From positions 1-25,019 of the forward strand of contig DIWJ01000017.1 of assembly GCA_002428445.1 (NCBI GenBank): DNA of 25,019 nt, read 5' to 3'. The translations under genes and the position numbers were made by a program. Source of the DNA: Syntrophaceae bacterium UBA6109. GTDB lineage: Bacteria > Desulfobacterota > Syntrophia > Syntrophales > UBA6109. Positions within the stretch are counted from its first letter, which is position 1; every line of letters starts with the position of its first letter. Positions 14,693-23,819 of the stretch are shown here, one piece after another. Below the pieces are notes generated by a model that made no database searches, was not told the origin of the DNA, and saw nothing but the letters and a program-made list of their open reading frames with translations.

Positions 14693-14911
14693 ATGCACGA
14701 CGAGAATGATGGCATGCCGTCATGGATCGAGAAAGACGGTCGATTGACATTGCTTGGAAGCATCCTTGCCTGGGCGATCGCGCTCACCTATGGCAGCTAC
14801 CTGATCGTTCGTCACGGGACTGAAGGAGCGGAACGCAAGGTTGAGGATATGGAGATCGACCTTCGCCGTGAACAGTGGCGGAAAAAGTATGTACCAGGAG
14901 GAAAGATATGA
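14693..14911 (+). CDS. Small single-pass membrane protein (72 aa)
   Basis: aggaaagga precedes the ATG at 14693. The 72-residue protein has an acidic N-terminus, one membrane helix at about 19-39 (TLLGSILAWAIALTYGSYLIV) and a charged helical tail (GAERKVEDMEIDLRREQW). Tail charge suggests the C-terminus is cytoplasmic. It is the third small membrane protein of the element and overlaps the next gene by four bases. Confidence 0.65.
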   Translation: MHDENDGMPSWIEKDGRLTLLGSILAWAIALTYGSYLIVRHGTEGAERKVEDMEIDLRREQWRKKYVPGGKI

Positions 14912-15138
14912 TCGTTTTCACCTTGAGCATGAAATGCAACACGCCGCCATTCGAGGACAACGAAAGCCAGGAGGTCGCGCGCATTCTCCGTGCGACAGCC
15001 GATCGCATCGACGGGCACCCGCACTTTTCGCCGGGGCATTCTCAGCCGTTACTCGACGCGGACAACAGGGAGGTCGGACGGTTCGATGTGTGGAAAGGAG
15101 AAGACTCGCATGAAGAACATATTGCAACGCTTGGTTGA
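14908..15138 (+). CDS. Small protein of unknown function (76 aa)
   Basis: ccaggaggaaag sets the start at 14908 (ATGA overlap with the previous stop region). The 76-residue product reads strand (MIVFTLSMKC), helix (QEVARILRATADRI) and a loop-strand end (GHSQPLLDADNREVGRFDV), a compact alpha/beta layout. It overlaps the next short frame by 29 bases. The family is not recognised. Confidence 0.65.
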   Translation: MIVFTLSMKCNTPPFEDNESQEVARILRATADRIDGHPHFSPGHSQPLLDADNREVGRFDVWKGEDSHEEHIATLG

Positions 15139-15202
15139 AAAGGTCGTGATTGCGAAGAAATCTGGAACAAAGTTAGGGATTTATAACTTTCGGGTTGCCT
15201 AA
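15110..15202 (+). CDS. Possible very small basic peptide (30 aa)
   Basis: gaaaggagaag lies at good distance before the ATG at 15110. The 30-residue product is basic and partly amphipathic (MKNILQRLVEKVVIAKKSG). It could be a true small protein or the stump of a gene cut by the downstream rearrangement. The ribosome site is the main support. Confidence 0.4.
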   Translation: MKNILQRLVEKVVIAKKSGTKLGIYNFRVA

Positions 15203-15251
15203 AACGTATTTCCGAATACAATGTTCGGCATCCCCGATTTCAAGAGGTTTT

Positions 15252-15509
15252 ATGACAGCAAGGATGGACGATTGCATCCTGGTGGTCACGCCCGAAATAT
15301 ACGACAAGGAAAAGGGTTTCGAGGCGGTCGTCATCTACAGGGGCATCAATGAGGCATTTCACACCGACTATTTCGTGGGGCACGATTTCGATCTCGCCCA
15401 GGAGCATATTCGAGAGTTCAATCTCGCTCACGGCCACGATATGAATTTCGTGACCGGCGTCATGGAAACGGTGGCAAATCTGGACCGGTTTGACTTTTTC
15501 AACGCATAA
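15252..15509 (+). CDS. Small acidic protein of unknown function (85 aa)
   Basis: aagaggt precedes the ATG at 15252; a TTG at 15195 is an alternative. The 85-residue protein is acidic, with strands (CILVVTPEIYD, FEAVVIYRGI) and a histidine-rich stretch (HDFDLAQEHIREFNLAHGHD) that could bind a metal. It lies 12 bases before the excisionase-like gene. No family is recognised. Confidence 0.6.
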   Translation: MTARMDDCILVVTPEIYDKEKGFEAVVIYRGINEAFHTDYFVGHDFDLAQEHIREFNLAHGHDMNFVTGVMETVANLDRFDFFNA

Positions 15510-15521
15510 GGGTAAGAATTT

Positions 15522-15758
15522 ATGGCACAAAGATGGCTTAACCTCAAGGAAGCTGCCAAATATTCCAGCATCGGTCAGAAAAGATTGATTCTTCTGGCAG
15601 AAGACGGATCGATCCGCGGGTTCCAAGACAGCGACACCAAGAACAGAAAGTGGATCTTCGACCGCGAGTCCCTGGACTCGTACCGGCTGTCTCAATCTTC
15701 AGCTACGCCGACAGCCAACGACATCGTATCGTCGGTCATGAGGCGCGTAGCCCTGTGA
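15522..15758 (+). CDS. Excisionase-like helix-turn-helix protein
   Basis: This 78-residue protein has the layout of MerR-like excisionases (HTH_17 type): an N-terminal helix-turn-helix (about 5-27, LNLKEAAKYSSIGQKRLILL), a wing (EDGSIRGFQDSDTKNRKWIF) and a helix (RESLDSYRL). Such proteins bend attachment-site DNA and steer the integrase towards excision. It lies directly upstream of the integrase, with stop and integrase start overlapping if the latter begins at GTG. Role as recombination directionality factor is inferred from fold and position. Confidence 0.75.
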   Translation: MAQRWLNLKEAAKYSSIGQKRLILLAEDGSIRGFQDSDTKNRKWIFDRESLDSYRLSQSSATPTANDIVSSVMRRVAL

Positions 15759-16786
15759 CAGATCCCATGAGGCTATACAAGCGAAACGGCACTTTCTATA
15801 TCGCGCTGCCAGGCGAGAAACGCCTGTCACTCAAGACCAGCGATCGGGAAAAGGCCAATAAGGCTCTCGCGAAACTCGAGAAAGAATATCGCGACAGACC
15901 GATCGTTCATCTCGACAAACTCGAACGAAAATCGCTCAGCCAGTTCATCGGTTTCTACGCGCAGCATCGTCCCGGCATGTCCGAATGGACGCTGAAAAAG
16001 GACATGCTTTCGCTCAAACTCCTCATGGATGTTGTCGGCGATATCCAGATCAGGGCCATTTCAGCCTCGAAGATCGACGAATTCAAGACCGTCTGCCTTG
16101 CACGCAAAGCAAGGCCCATCACCATCAACGGCTATCTCCGGCACATCAAGACGGCCCTGAACTACGCCCGGGACAACCAGCTGATCGAAAAAAGGCCGAA
16201 GATCAAGGCGTTGCCCGTCAACAAAGAGCGCCTTGAGGAGCGGATCGTTCCACCCGACAAGATCAAGAAGATCTTTACCGTCGCCAAGAACAACGACCCC
16301 TGGTTATGGCGCTACCTCACGATCCTCCTGTGGACAGGAGCCCGGCGCAAAGAGATCCTGTGGTTGAACTGGCAGAACGTCAACCTGAATGAGGGGTGCA
16401 TCTATCTGAAGCAGACCAAGGGACGGAGGGATCGGCGCGTAAAGTTGCTGCAACCGGCTCTCGACGTCTTCAAGGAAATGCTCAAAGAACGTCAAGGTGA
16501 ACCACATGAAGGCGCGGAGCCGGTTGTTCCGGTAGGCAAGATCTTCCCGGAATGGCATCCCGACAACGTGAGCAAGATGTTTCATGCAATCGTCACGGGC
16601 CTGGACTATAAATACCGGCTGCACGATCTCCGTCATTCGGCGATCTCGTACATGCTCGACTCCGGTGTCCCGTTGCATGTCGTTCAAAAGATGGTCGGTC
16701 ACGCATCCGTCGTCACGACGATGCTGTACGTTCATGTCAGGGATGAAGTGTCGGATCGGGAACTGGAAAAGTTCAAGATCGAGTAG
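15755..16786 (+). CDS. Tyrosine-type site-specific integrase
   Basis: The enzyme cuts and rejoins DNA at attachment sites through a covalent tyrosine intermediate. It shows an arm-binding start (about 1-50), a SAM-like core-binding domain (about 55-150) and a catalytic domain from about 165. Catalytic residues visible are R197 in TGARRKEI, K222 in the KQTKGRRDR hairpin, H290-x-x-R293 in LHDLRHSAISY, H316 in MVGHASV and nucleophile Y325 in MLYVH. I prefer the GTG at 15755, which overlaps the excisionase stop (GTGA) with gagg upstream; the ATG at 15767 has no ribosome site. Its place near tRNA-Lys fits integration there. Confidence 0.93.
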   Translation: MTDPMRLYKRNGTFYIALPGEKRLSLKTSDREKANKALAKLEKEYRDRPIVHLDKLERKSLSQFIGFYAQHRPGMSEWTLKKDMLSLKLLMDVVGDIQIRAISASKIDEFKTVCLARKARPITINGYLRHIKTALNYARDNQLIEKRPKIKALPVNKERLEERIVPPDKIKKIFTVAKNNDPWLWRYLTILLWTGARRKEILWLNWQNVNLNEGCIYLKQTKGRRDRRVKLLQPALDVFKEMLKERQGEPHEGAEPVVPVGKIFPEWHPDNVSKMFHAIVTGLDYKYRLHDLRHSAISYMLDSGVPLHVVQKMVGHASVVTTMLYVHVRDEVSDRELEKFKIE

Positions 16787-16815
16787 GGCGCATACATACT
16801 AAAGGATGAACACTC

Positions 16816-17565
16816 ATGAAGACCTCCGTGTTTCAGAAGATCGACGCCCTGAATGCGAGAATTGATAAACACAGGCCGATCGACGCTCACATGCTCAAGC
16901 AGATCCGGGAGTATTTCCGGATCGGCATGACCTACACGAGCAACGCCCTTGAAGGGAACAGCCTGACGGAGACGGAAACCAAGATCGTCATCGAGGACGG
17001 CATCACCATAGGGGGCAAACCTGTTCGGGATCACCTCGAGGTCTTGGGACATTCGGAGGCCTACGATCTGCTGTTCCGGATGGCAAAGGGTAAAGAGATC
17101 ACCGAGGCGGGCATTAAGGAACTCCACAGGCTGTTTTATTATCGGATCGACGCAAAGCAGGCGGGGAAGTATCGGAAGAAAAAAGTGATCATCACCGGCA
17201 CCGACTTCATCCCGCCGGCGCCGGACCAGATTCCCGGGTTGATGAAGGACTTTGTCGACCGGATAACGCGGAATCGGTCAGTGAGGCATCCTGTGGAATT
17301 CGCCGCGGAGGTCCACCAAGAACTGGTGACCATCCATCCCTTCATCGATGGAAACGGCCGGGCGGCACGGCTGCTCATGAATCTTGCCTTGCTGCAGGCC
17401 GGATATCCCCTTGCCATCATCCCCCCGATACTCCGGCGGGACTACCTGGATACCCTGAACTGGACTCACAAGGGAGACGACGCGCCATTCATCAACTTCA
17501 TTGCCGGTGTCTGCTATGAATCGGCGAAGGAATATCTGAGGCTGTTGGAAGGGAAAACAAAATGA
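16816..17565 (+). CDS. Fic-domain AMP-transferase, class II (self-inhibited)
   Basis: Fic enzymes attach AMP (or related groups) to protein hydroxyls. This 249-residue protein has the complete motif HPFIDGNGRAAR at 174-185, with catalytic H174 and the anion-binding GNGR. An N-terminal inhibitory motif of the form (S/T)xxxE(G/N) is present at 42-47 (SNALEG), which places it in class II, where an internal helix blocks ATP binding, so a separate antitoxin is not required. The flap-like region is near 121-133 (KKKVIITGTDFIPP). It is the last gene of the element, 29 bases after the integrase, and may be a stability or defence cargo. Its targets cannot be read from the sequence. Confidence 0.92.
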   Translation: MKTSVFQKIDALNARIDKHRPIDAHMLKQIREYFRIGMTYTSNALEGNSLTETETKIVIEDGITIGGKPVRDHLEVLGHSEAYDLLFRMAKGKEITEAGIKELHRLFYYRIDAKQAGKYRKKKVIITGTDFIPPAPDQIPGLMKDFVDRITRNRSVRHPVEFAAEVHQELVTIHPFIDGNGRAARLLMNLALLQAGYPLAIIPPILRRDYLDTLNWTHKGDDAPFINFIAGVCYESAKEYLRLLEGKTK

Positions 17566-17680
17566 ATCTTCCCTGTCAAAAAATTGCTTTTTCGACTGGT
17601 TGGACCACGGAAATTTGTGCGGGTTTTGTGCGGTTTGGGGTCCCCAAAAGGGGCGTTTTGCCGAGTTTTGCCGAGTTTTG
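17566..17680. repeat. Short direct repeats and palindrome, candidate attachment region
   Basis: Between fic and the tRNA terminator lie two copies of tttgtgcgg (17614-17622, 17625-17633), a palindrome ttggggtccccaa (17635-17647) and two tandem copies of ttttgccgag (17656-17665, 17666-17675). Short direct repeats beside an integrase and a tRNA are what integrase arm-binding and core sites look like. I could not find a second copy of this segment in the left part of the window. Confidence 0.5.
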
Positions 17681-17717
17681 GAAAAAGGGTTTCCAGGCGC
17701 AAGTCCCGGAAACCCTT
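17681..17717 (-). terminator. Rho-independent terminator of tRNA-Lys
   Basis: The stem 17685-17694 / 17708-17717 (aagggtttcc / ggaaaccctt) has a 13-base loop. On the minus strand it begins 9 bases after the tRNA CCA end and is followed by a run of T, so it ends the tRNA transcript. Confidence 0.75.
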
Positions 17718-17725
17718 GATATTCC

Positions 17726-17801
17726 TGGTGGGCCGTGCGGGATTCGAACCCGCGGCCAACGGATTAAAAGTCCGCTGCTCTACCACATGAGCTAACGGCC
17801 C
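17726..17801 (-). tRNA. tRNA-Lys (anticodon UUU)
   Basis: Read on the minus strand the 76 bases fold as a full cloverleaf: acceptor stem GGGCCGT/ACGGCCC, a D arm, anticodon arm with loop CTTTTAA (anticodon TTT, lysine), the T arm GCGGGTTCGAATCCCGC and an encoded CCA end. The gene is intact. Its 3' end faces the integrase side, so it is the probable integration target or its neighbour. Confidence 0.97.
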
Positions 17802-17824
17802 ACAGCATTCTCAAAAGGATGACC

Positions 17825-17853
17825 TCTTAACAACAAGAGCCCCGAATTGTCAA
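17825..17853 (-). promoter_or_regulatory. Candidate promoter of tRNA-Lys
   Basis: On the minus strand TTGACA (17853-17848) is followed after 17 bases by TTAAGA (17830-17825). The -35 box is perfect and the -10 weak. It lies between purA and the tRNA, about 24 bases before the mature 5' end. Confidence 0.45.
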
Positions 17854-17891
17854 GAAAGAACTGCCTTACACCGCACGCAGCGCTCACGGGG

Positions 17892-19268
<1,377 letters not shown>

Positions 19269-19335
19269 CTACGCACACAAATCCGACCCGGGGACCGAAT
19301 TCGATCTCCGCGGGTCGGATCCGCGCCATACCCAA

Positions 19336-19353
19336 GGCCCCGCGACAGGGGCC
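19336..19353 (-). terminator. Weak terminator-like hairpin after serA
   Basis: ggcccc / ggggcc with a six-base loop lies 17 bases after the serA stop. The T-run is poor, so partial read-through into purA is likely. A second inverted repeat (atccgacccg / cgggtcggat) lies at about 19282-19321. Confidence 0.35.
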
Positions 19354-19369
19354 GTTTCCCTCCGTCGCG

Positions 19370-20953
19370 CTACATCTCGAGATCGGTCACGGAGATCATG
19401 TTCGGTAAATCCCGCAATTTCTTCAGGACGTCTCCGGACACGACGCTGTCGGTGCTGATCGCGACCATGGCCCTGCCGTCGACCTTGTCGCGACTCAGAT
19501 GCAGGCGGGCGATGTTCACGCCGCTTGCGCCCAGCGTGGTCCCGATATTGCCAAGGACGCCCGGCTTATCGACGTTGTAGAGCACGAGCATGTGCCCTTC
19601 GGGGATCACGTCGAGGATGAATTCGTTGATCCGCACGATCCTCGGTTCCTGCCGCCCATAGATGGTCCCCGCTGTACAACTCTGTTCCTGGGGCGTCTTG
19701 ATGCACAGCTTGATGAGGCTGGTGTAGTCCTTCACCTCGCTGCTCTTGGATTCGATGACCCGGATGCCGCGCTCCTTGGCAATGAAGGGGGCGTTGATGT
19801 AGTTGACATCATCCTTGAGGATCGGCTCCAGCATGCCCTTCAGCACGGACAGCGTGACGGGCGCGAGGTTGTGTTTGAGGATTTCGCCGCTGTATTCGAT
19901 GGAGATTTCCTGGATGGCTCCCTTGACCAGCTGCGTCTGGAATTTCCCCAGCTTTTCCGCCAGCGTGAGGTAGGGTTGGATGATGCCCAGGACTTCAGCG
20001 CTCATCGAGGGGAAATTGACGGCGTTCAGAATCTCTCCGTGGGTGAAATAGGCGACGATCTGTTCGGCGATGGCAATGGCGACGTTGGTCTGCGCCTCGT
20101 CGGTGGCGGCGCCCAGGTGCGGCGTGCAGATCACGTTGTCCAGGCCGACGAGCGCCATGTTCTTGGTCGGTTCCTCTTCGAAGACGTCGAGGGCCGCACC
20201 GGCGACCTTGCCGGAGACGAGGGCATCATAGAGGTCCTTTTCTACGACGAGCCCGCCGCGGGCGCAATTGATGATGAAGACGCCCTTTTTCATCTTGGCG
20301 AAGGTCTCGGCGTTGATGATGCCCTTGGTTTCCTTCGTCATCGGGGTGTGAATGGTGATGAAATCGGCGTTGCGGTAGATCTCGTCGAGGGACGCGATCT
20401 TCACGCCCAGCTGTTCCGCCGCCTCGGGAGAGATGAAGGGGTCGTAGGCAAGCACGTTCATCCGCAGGCCCTGGGCGCGTGTCGCCACGATGCTGCCGAC
20501 GCGCCCGATCCCGACGATGCCGAGGGTCTTGTTGCAGACCTCATGGCCCGTGAACTTGCTCTTCTCCCACTTGCCGGCCTTCACGGAGGCCGTCGCCTGG
20601 GGGATCTTGCGGGCGAGGGCGAGCATCATCGCGATGGCGTGTTCGCCGGTCGTGACGCTGTTGCCGCCGGGCGTGTTCATTACCACGATGCCGCGTTTGC
20701 TGGCGGCGCTTGCGTCGATCGTATCGACGCCGGCGCCCGCGCGCCCGATGACGGCAAGCTTGTCGGCAGCGGCGATGATCTCCGCCGTGACCTTCGTTGC
20801 ACTGCGCACGACGAGGCCGTCGTAGTTCTTGATGATCGCCTTGAGTTCCTCGGGTTTCAGCTTCGTCTGCACGTCGACTTCAATACCCGGTGCTTTCTTC
20901 AAGATGTCTATGCATTCAGCGGCGACGGAATCGCTGACGAGTACTTTCTTCAT
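19370..20953 (-). CDS. serA: D-3-phosphoglycerate dehydrogenase, long form
   Basis: It oxidises 3-phosphoglycerate to 3-phosphohydroxypyruvate with NAD, the first step of serine synthesis. The 527 residues match the long form: a substrate domain, the NAD-binding fold with GIGRVGS at 148-154 and catalytic residues R232 (NCARGG), E261 and H279 (TPHLGAA), then an intervening (ASB) domain at about 315-450 and a C-terminal ACT domain (about 453-527, LVLYNVDKPGVLGNIGTTL), which usually binds serine for feedback inhibition. aggaggc precedes the start. serC lies 58 bases upstream in the same direction, so the first two serine steps are co-transcribed. Confidence 0.97.
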   Translation of the reverse strand: MKKVLVSDSVAAECIDILKKAPGIEVDVQTKLKPEELKAIIKNYDGLVVRSATKVTAEIIAAADKLAVIGRAGAGVDTIDASAASKRGIVVMNTPGGNSVTTGEHAIAMMLALARKIPQATASVKAGKWEKSKFTGHEVCNKTLGIVGIGRVGSIVATRAQGLRMNVLAYDPFISPEAAEQLGVKIASLDEIYRNADFITIHTPMTKETKGIINAETFAKMKKGVFIINCARGGLVVEKDLYDALVSGKVAGAALDVFEEEPTKNMALVGLDNVICTPHLGAATDEAQTNVAIAIAEQIVAYFTHGEILNAVNFPSMSAEVLGIIQPYLTLAEKLGKFQTQLVKGAIQEISIEYSGEILKHNLAPVTLSVLKGMLEPILKDDVNYINAPFIAKERGIRVIESKSSEVKDYTSLIKLCIKTPQEQSCTAGTIYGRQEPRIVRINEFILDVIPEGHMLVLYNVDKPGVLGNIGTTLGASGVNIARLHLSRDKVDGRAMVAISTDSVVSGDVLKKLRDLPNMISVTDLEM

Positions 20954-21011
20954 TTCTTAGCCTCCTGTGGAATGTTTGCCCTGCGGGAATCGTGCGCTGC
21001 ACGCGTGCCCG

Positions 21012-22139
21012 TTAGAGCGTCTGCAATTTCGCGCGGTAGAGATTGTCCAGTTCATCGAGAACGGTGCGGACATCGGCCGCCTCGAGCGTCGGACCGCACC
21101 AGAAACGCAAGCCCGCAGGCGCATCGCGATAAGAAGCGACGTCGTGGGCGATGTTCTTCTTGCTCAGTTCCGATGCAATCCCTTTGAGAAATTTCGCCTG
21201 GTCGTCTTTGGGCAGTGCTTTGACCTTGTCGCTCGTGATGACGAGACAGACGGAGGTGTTGGAGCGGATCTCCGGGGAGGCGGCGAGAAAATCCACCCAG
21301 TCCCGCTGGGCGACCCAGTCTTCGACGATTTTGAGATTGGCCCTGCTCCTCGCGATGAGACCCGAAAGGCCGATCATGTCCGCCCACTTCAGGGCGTCCA
21401 GATAATCCTCGACGCACAGCATGGAGGGGGTGTTGATCGTGTCTCCCTCGAAGATCGCCAGATTGACCTTGCCGCTCTTCTTGAGGCGGAAAATCTTGGG
21501 CATCGGCCAGGGGGGATCGTAGGACTCGATCCTCGCGACGGCGCGGGGGCTCAAGACGAGCATCCCGTGGGCCGCCTCGCCGCCGAGGCATTTCTGCCAG
21601 GAAAAAGTGACGACGTCGATCTTGGACCAGTCGATTTCCATCGCGAAGGCGGCGCTGGTCGCGTCGCAGAGGGACAGTCCCTGGCGGTCGGCGGGGATCC
21701 AGCTCCAGTGAGGGACCTTGACGCCGCTCGTTGTGCCGTTGGCTACGAAGACCACGTCGTTGGACCAGTCCACCTTGGAGAGATCGGGGATCTTTCCATA
21801 GTCGGACTTGAGGACGGTGGGATTGAGTTTCAACTGCTTGGCGGCGTCCGTCGCCCAGCCTTCGGAGAAGCTCTCCCAGACCAGGACCGTTACGGGGCGG
21901 GGTCCGAGAAGGGACCACATGGCCGCTTCAAAGGCGCCCGTATCGGAGGCGGGCATGATGGCGACGAGATAGTTGTCCGGGATCTGCAGGATCCTTCGGG
22001 TTTCTCCGATCGCCCGTTTAAGCCGCTCTTTGCCCAGGGCGGAGCGGTGGGAACGGCCGACGGGGGCTTCCTTCAGGGCGTCAAGACTCCAGTTTGGCCT
22101 CTTGCTGCAGGGGCCCGATCCGAGATTGGGATTATGCAT
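21012..22139 (-). CDS. serC: Phosphoserine aminotransferase, Methanosarcina/alphaproteobacterial type
   Basis: It transfers an amino group from glutamate to 3-phosphohydroxypyruvate, the second step of serine synthesis, using pyridoxal phosphate. The 375-residue protein belongs to the class V aminotransferases. The cofactor lysine is K183 in TFSWQKCLGGEAAHG, a sequence typical of the serC_2 subgroup known from Methanosarcina and alphaproteobacteria and unlike the E. coli enzyme. The start at 22139 is supported by aaaggatga and by the opening NPNLGSGPCSKRP; the frame is open farther upstream, over the promoter. It heads the serC-serA-purA operon. Confidence 0.93.
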   Translation of the reverse strand: MHNPNLGSGPCSKRPNWSLDALKEAPVGRSHRSALGKERLKRAIGETRRILQIPDNYLVAIMPASDTGAFEAAMWSLLGPRPVTVLVWESFSEGWATDAAKQLKLNPTVLKSDYGKIPDLSKVDWSNDVVFVANGTTSGVKVPHWSWIPADRQGLSLCDATSAAFAMEIDWSKIDVVTFSWQKCLGGEAAHGMLVLSPRAVARIESYDPPWPMPKIFRLKKSGKVNLAIFEGDTINTPSMLCVEDYLDALKWADMIGLSGLIARSRANLKIVEDWVAQRDWVDFLAASPEIRSNTSVCLVITSDKVKALPKDDQAKFLKGIASELSKKNIAHDVASYRDAPAGLRFWCGPTLEAADVRTVLDELDNLYRAKLQTL

Positions 22140-22181
22140 GGGATCATCCTTTCCAAAGGAGAAGATAAATAATGAAGGTTC

Positions 22182-22210
22182 CCTATACCAATATTGCCCT
22201 TTCAAGACAA
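22182..22210 (-). promoter_or_regulatory. Candidate serC promoter
   Basis: On the minus strand TTGTCT (22210-22205), a 17-base spacer and TATAGG (22187-22182) with an upstream TGG form a sigma-70-like promoter about 40 bases before the serC start. Confidence 0.4.
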
Positions 22211-22248
22211 GACCGGGTTTTGGACGGCGGCCGGCGCTCTTCTTTCGG

Positions 22249-22276
22249 TTGACTACGGACGCAAAGTGCATAATAG
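22249..22276 (+). promoter_or_regulatory. Candidate radA promoter
   Basis: TTGACT (22249-22254), a 16-base spacer and TAATAG (22271-22276) lie just before the radA ribosome site, back to back with the serC promoter. Confidence 0.45.
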
Positions 22277-22297
22277 TCGCCGGGAAGAGGGCTTGCC

Positions 22298-23659
22298 ATG
22301 AAGAAGGGAAAGACGGAGTTTTTCTGCCAGAATTGCGGGTATGCATCGCCCAAATGGCTGGGCCGCTGTCCCTCCTGCGGCGAGTGGAACCGTTTCGTCG
22401 AAGAAGAGGTGCGCGATGAAGGCGCCCCGTCCCTGGCCGCCGAACTTCACTTCAGCGAACAGCCGCTCCCGGTAAATGATATTCCTGCGCAGGAAAAAGA
22501 GCGTCTGGCAACGGGGATGGGAGAGATCGACCGCGTCCTGGGAGGCGGGATCGTCGGGGGGGCGGCCGTCCTCGTCGGGGGGGACCCCGGCATCGGAAAG
22601 TCCACCCTCCTCATGCAGGTGATGAACGCCCTCTCCGCCACGGGACTGAAGACCCTCTACATCTCCGGAGAGGAGTCGGCGCGCCAGATCAAGCTCCGGG
22701 CCGGACGGATCGGAGCCCTGGCGAAGGATCTCTACGTCCTCGTGGAGATCGACCTGGACGCGATGATCCGCCGTATCCAGGAGATGAGCCCCGCCGCCGT
22801 TGTTATCGATTCCATCCAGACGGCCTATTCTTCCGCGCTGGGCTCCGCGCCGGGCAGTGTCGGACAGGTTCGCGAGACTGCGGCCCGCCTGATCATGCTG
22901 GCCAAAAAAACGGGCATCCCGATTTTTTTTGTCGGTCACGTGACCAAGGAGGGTGCCATCGCCGGGCCCAAGGTTCTGGAGCACATGGTGGATACGGTGC
23001 TCTACTTCGAGGGGGATTCCTCCCATGCCTATCGCGTTCTGCGGAGCATCAAGAACCGGTTCGGCCCCGCCAATGAAATCGCGGTTTTCGAGATGGGGGA
23101 CAGCGGGCTCCGGGAGGTCGGCAATCCCTCGGCCTTTTTTCTCGCCGAGCGTCCGGAGGACGTCTGCGGGTCCGTGGTCGTGCCCAGCATGGAGGGGACG
23201 AGGCCGATCCTGATCGAAATCCAGGCACTGGTCCATCCGACGAACTTCGGCATGCCCCGGCGGACGGCGATCGGCGTCGATCCGAACCGCGTGTCCCTCC
23301 TGGTCGCCGTCATGGACAAGATCTGCGGACTGCACCTTTCCAACCACGATATCTTCCTCAACGTGGCCGGGGGCATCCGGGTGAATGAACCCGCGGTTGA
23401 CCTGGGGATCGTCTCCGCGATGGCCTCCAGCTTCCTGGACAGGCCGATCGAAGCGGGGACCGTCGTCTTCGGCGAAGTCGGGCTGGCCGGTGAGATCCGC
23501 GGCACTGCGCACGCCGACCTCCGCATCCGCGAGGCGGCCCGCATGGGTTTCCGGCGCTGCATTCTGCCGCGCACGGGACGCCGGAAAGACGAAGGCGCCG
23601 GGGCCATGAAGAAGATCCCGATCGGCCGTCTGAAGGATCTCGTGGAGCATCTTTTCTAG
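22298..23659 (+). CDS. radA: DNA repair protein RadA
   Basis: RadA is a RecA-related ATPase that drives branch migration in recombination and repair. The 453-residue protein has all expected parts: a four-cysteine zinc finger (C10, C13, C24, C27), the Walker A loop GGDPGIGKST at 94-103, the RadA-specific KNRFG at 252-256 and a Lon-protease-like C-terminal domain (from about 280) that forms the hexamer ring. agaggg precedes the start. It diverges from serC across 158 bases and lies about 160 bases before groES. Confidence 0.97.
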   Translation: MKKGKTEFFCQNCGYASPKWLGRCPSCGEWNRFVEEEVRDEGAPSLAAELHFSEQPLPVNDIPAQEKERLATGMGEIDRVLGGGIVGGAAVLVGGDPGIGKSTLLMQVMNALSATGLKTLYISGEESARQIKLRAGRIGALAKDLYVLVEIDLDAMIRRIQEMSPAAVVIDSIQTAYSSALGSAPGSVGQVRETAARLIMLAKKTGIPIFFVGHVTKEGAIAGPKVLEHMVDTVLYFEGDSSHAYRVLRSIKNRFGPANEIAVFEMGDSGLREVGNPSAFFLAERPEDVCGSVVVPSMEGTRPILIEIQALVHPTNFGMPRRTAIGVDPNRVSLLVAVMDKICGLHLSNHDIFLNVAGGIRVNEPAVDLGIVSAMASSFLDRPIEAGTVVFGEVGLAGEIRGTAHADLRIREAARMGFRRCILPRTGRRKDEGAGAMKKIPIGRLKDLVEHLF

Positions 23660-23720
23660 AGCATTTTCCATCGCTTTTTCGCGGCTTTTCCCCCCTGGAA
23701 TGCTTTTTTTCCGGAAACGC

Positions 23721-23748
23721 TTGACAGGCGGGAATTAGTGCTTATATA
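23721..23748 (+). promoter_or_regulatory. Promoter of groES-groEL
   Basis: TTGACA (23721-23726) and TATATA (23743-23748) are separated by 16 bases, a good sigma-70 match, about 72 bases before groES. No CIRCE operator (HrcA site) is visible between it and the gene. Confidence 0.65.
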
Positions 23749-23819
23749 TAGCCAGGTTTTCCAAAAACCTATTTTCATTGCACCTTTACAAACAACATCG
23801 AGAAAGGAGAGATGTGAGC

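Larger units (their letters stand above)
2698..17725. mobile_element. Putative tRNA-Lys-associated integrative element
   Basis: A co-oriented run of mostly small genes ends with an excisionase-like gene, a tyrosine integrase and a Fic gene beside the 3' end of tRNA-Lys. This is the classic layout of an integrative element or prophage remnant. It carries ssb, a ParB-family gene and a DUF932 gene, which are typical of plasmids and phages. I see no structural phage genes, relaxase, type IV secretion or replication initiator. The right boundary should lie between 17566 and the tRNA. The left boundary given here is a guess at the first long inverted repeat; the element may extend beyond the window. 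Confidence 0.6.

Noticed and set aside
1..17680. CRISPR array
   Set aside because: No regularly spaced identical repeats of 25-40 bases with unique spacers exist. The only long repeat pair is two copies 190 bases apart.
17562..17795. 77-codon frame after fic
   Set aside because: It runs through the terminator and the tRNA gene and is therefore spurious.
19499..21187. 562-codon plus-strand open frame
   Set aside because: It is antisense to serA, a certain gene. Its composition (rich in D, G, V, A, R) is typical of a shadow frame. The same applies to 18243-19220, 20967-22172 and 22253-23671.
23732..23755. Possible CIRCE (HrcA) operator before groES
   Set aside because: Only ttagtgctt resembles part of the element. 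The consensus ttagcactc and its inverted partner are missing.
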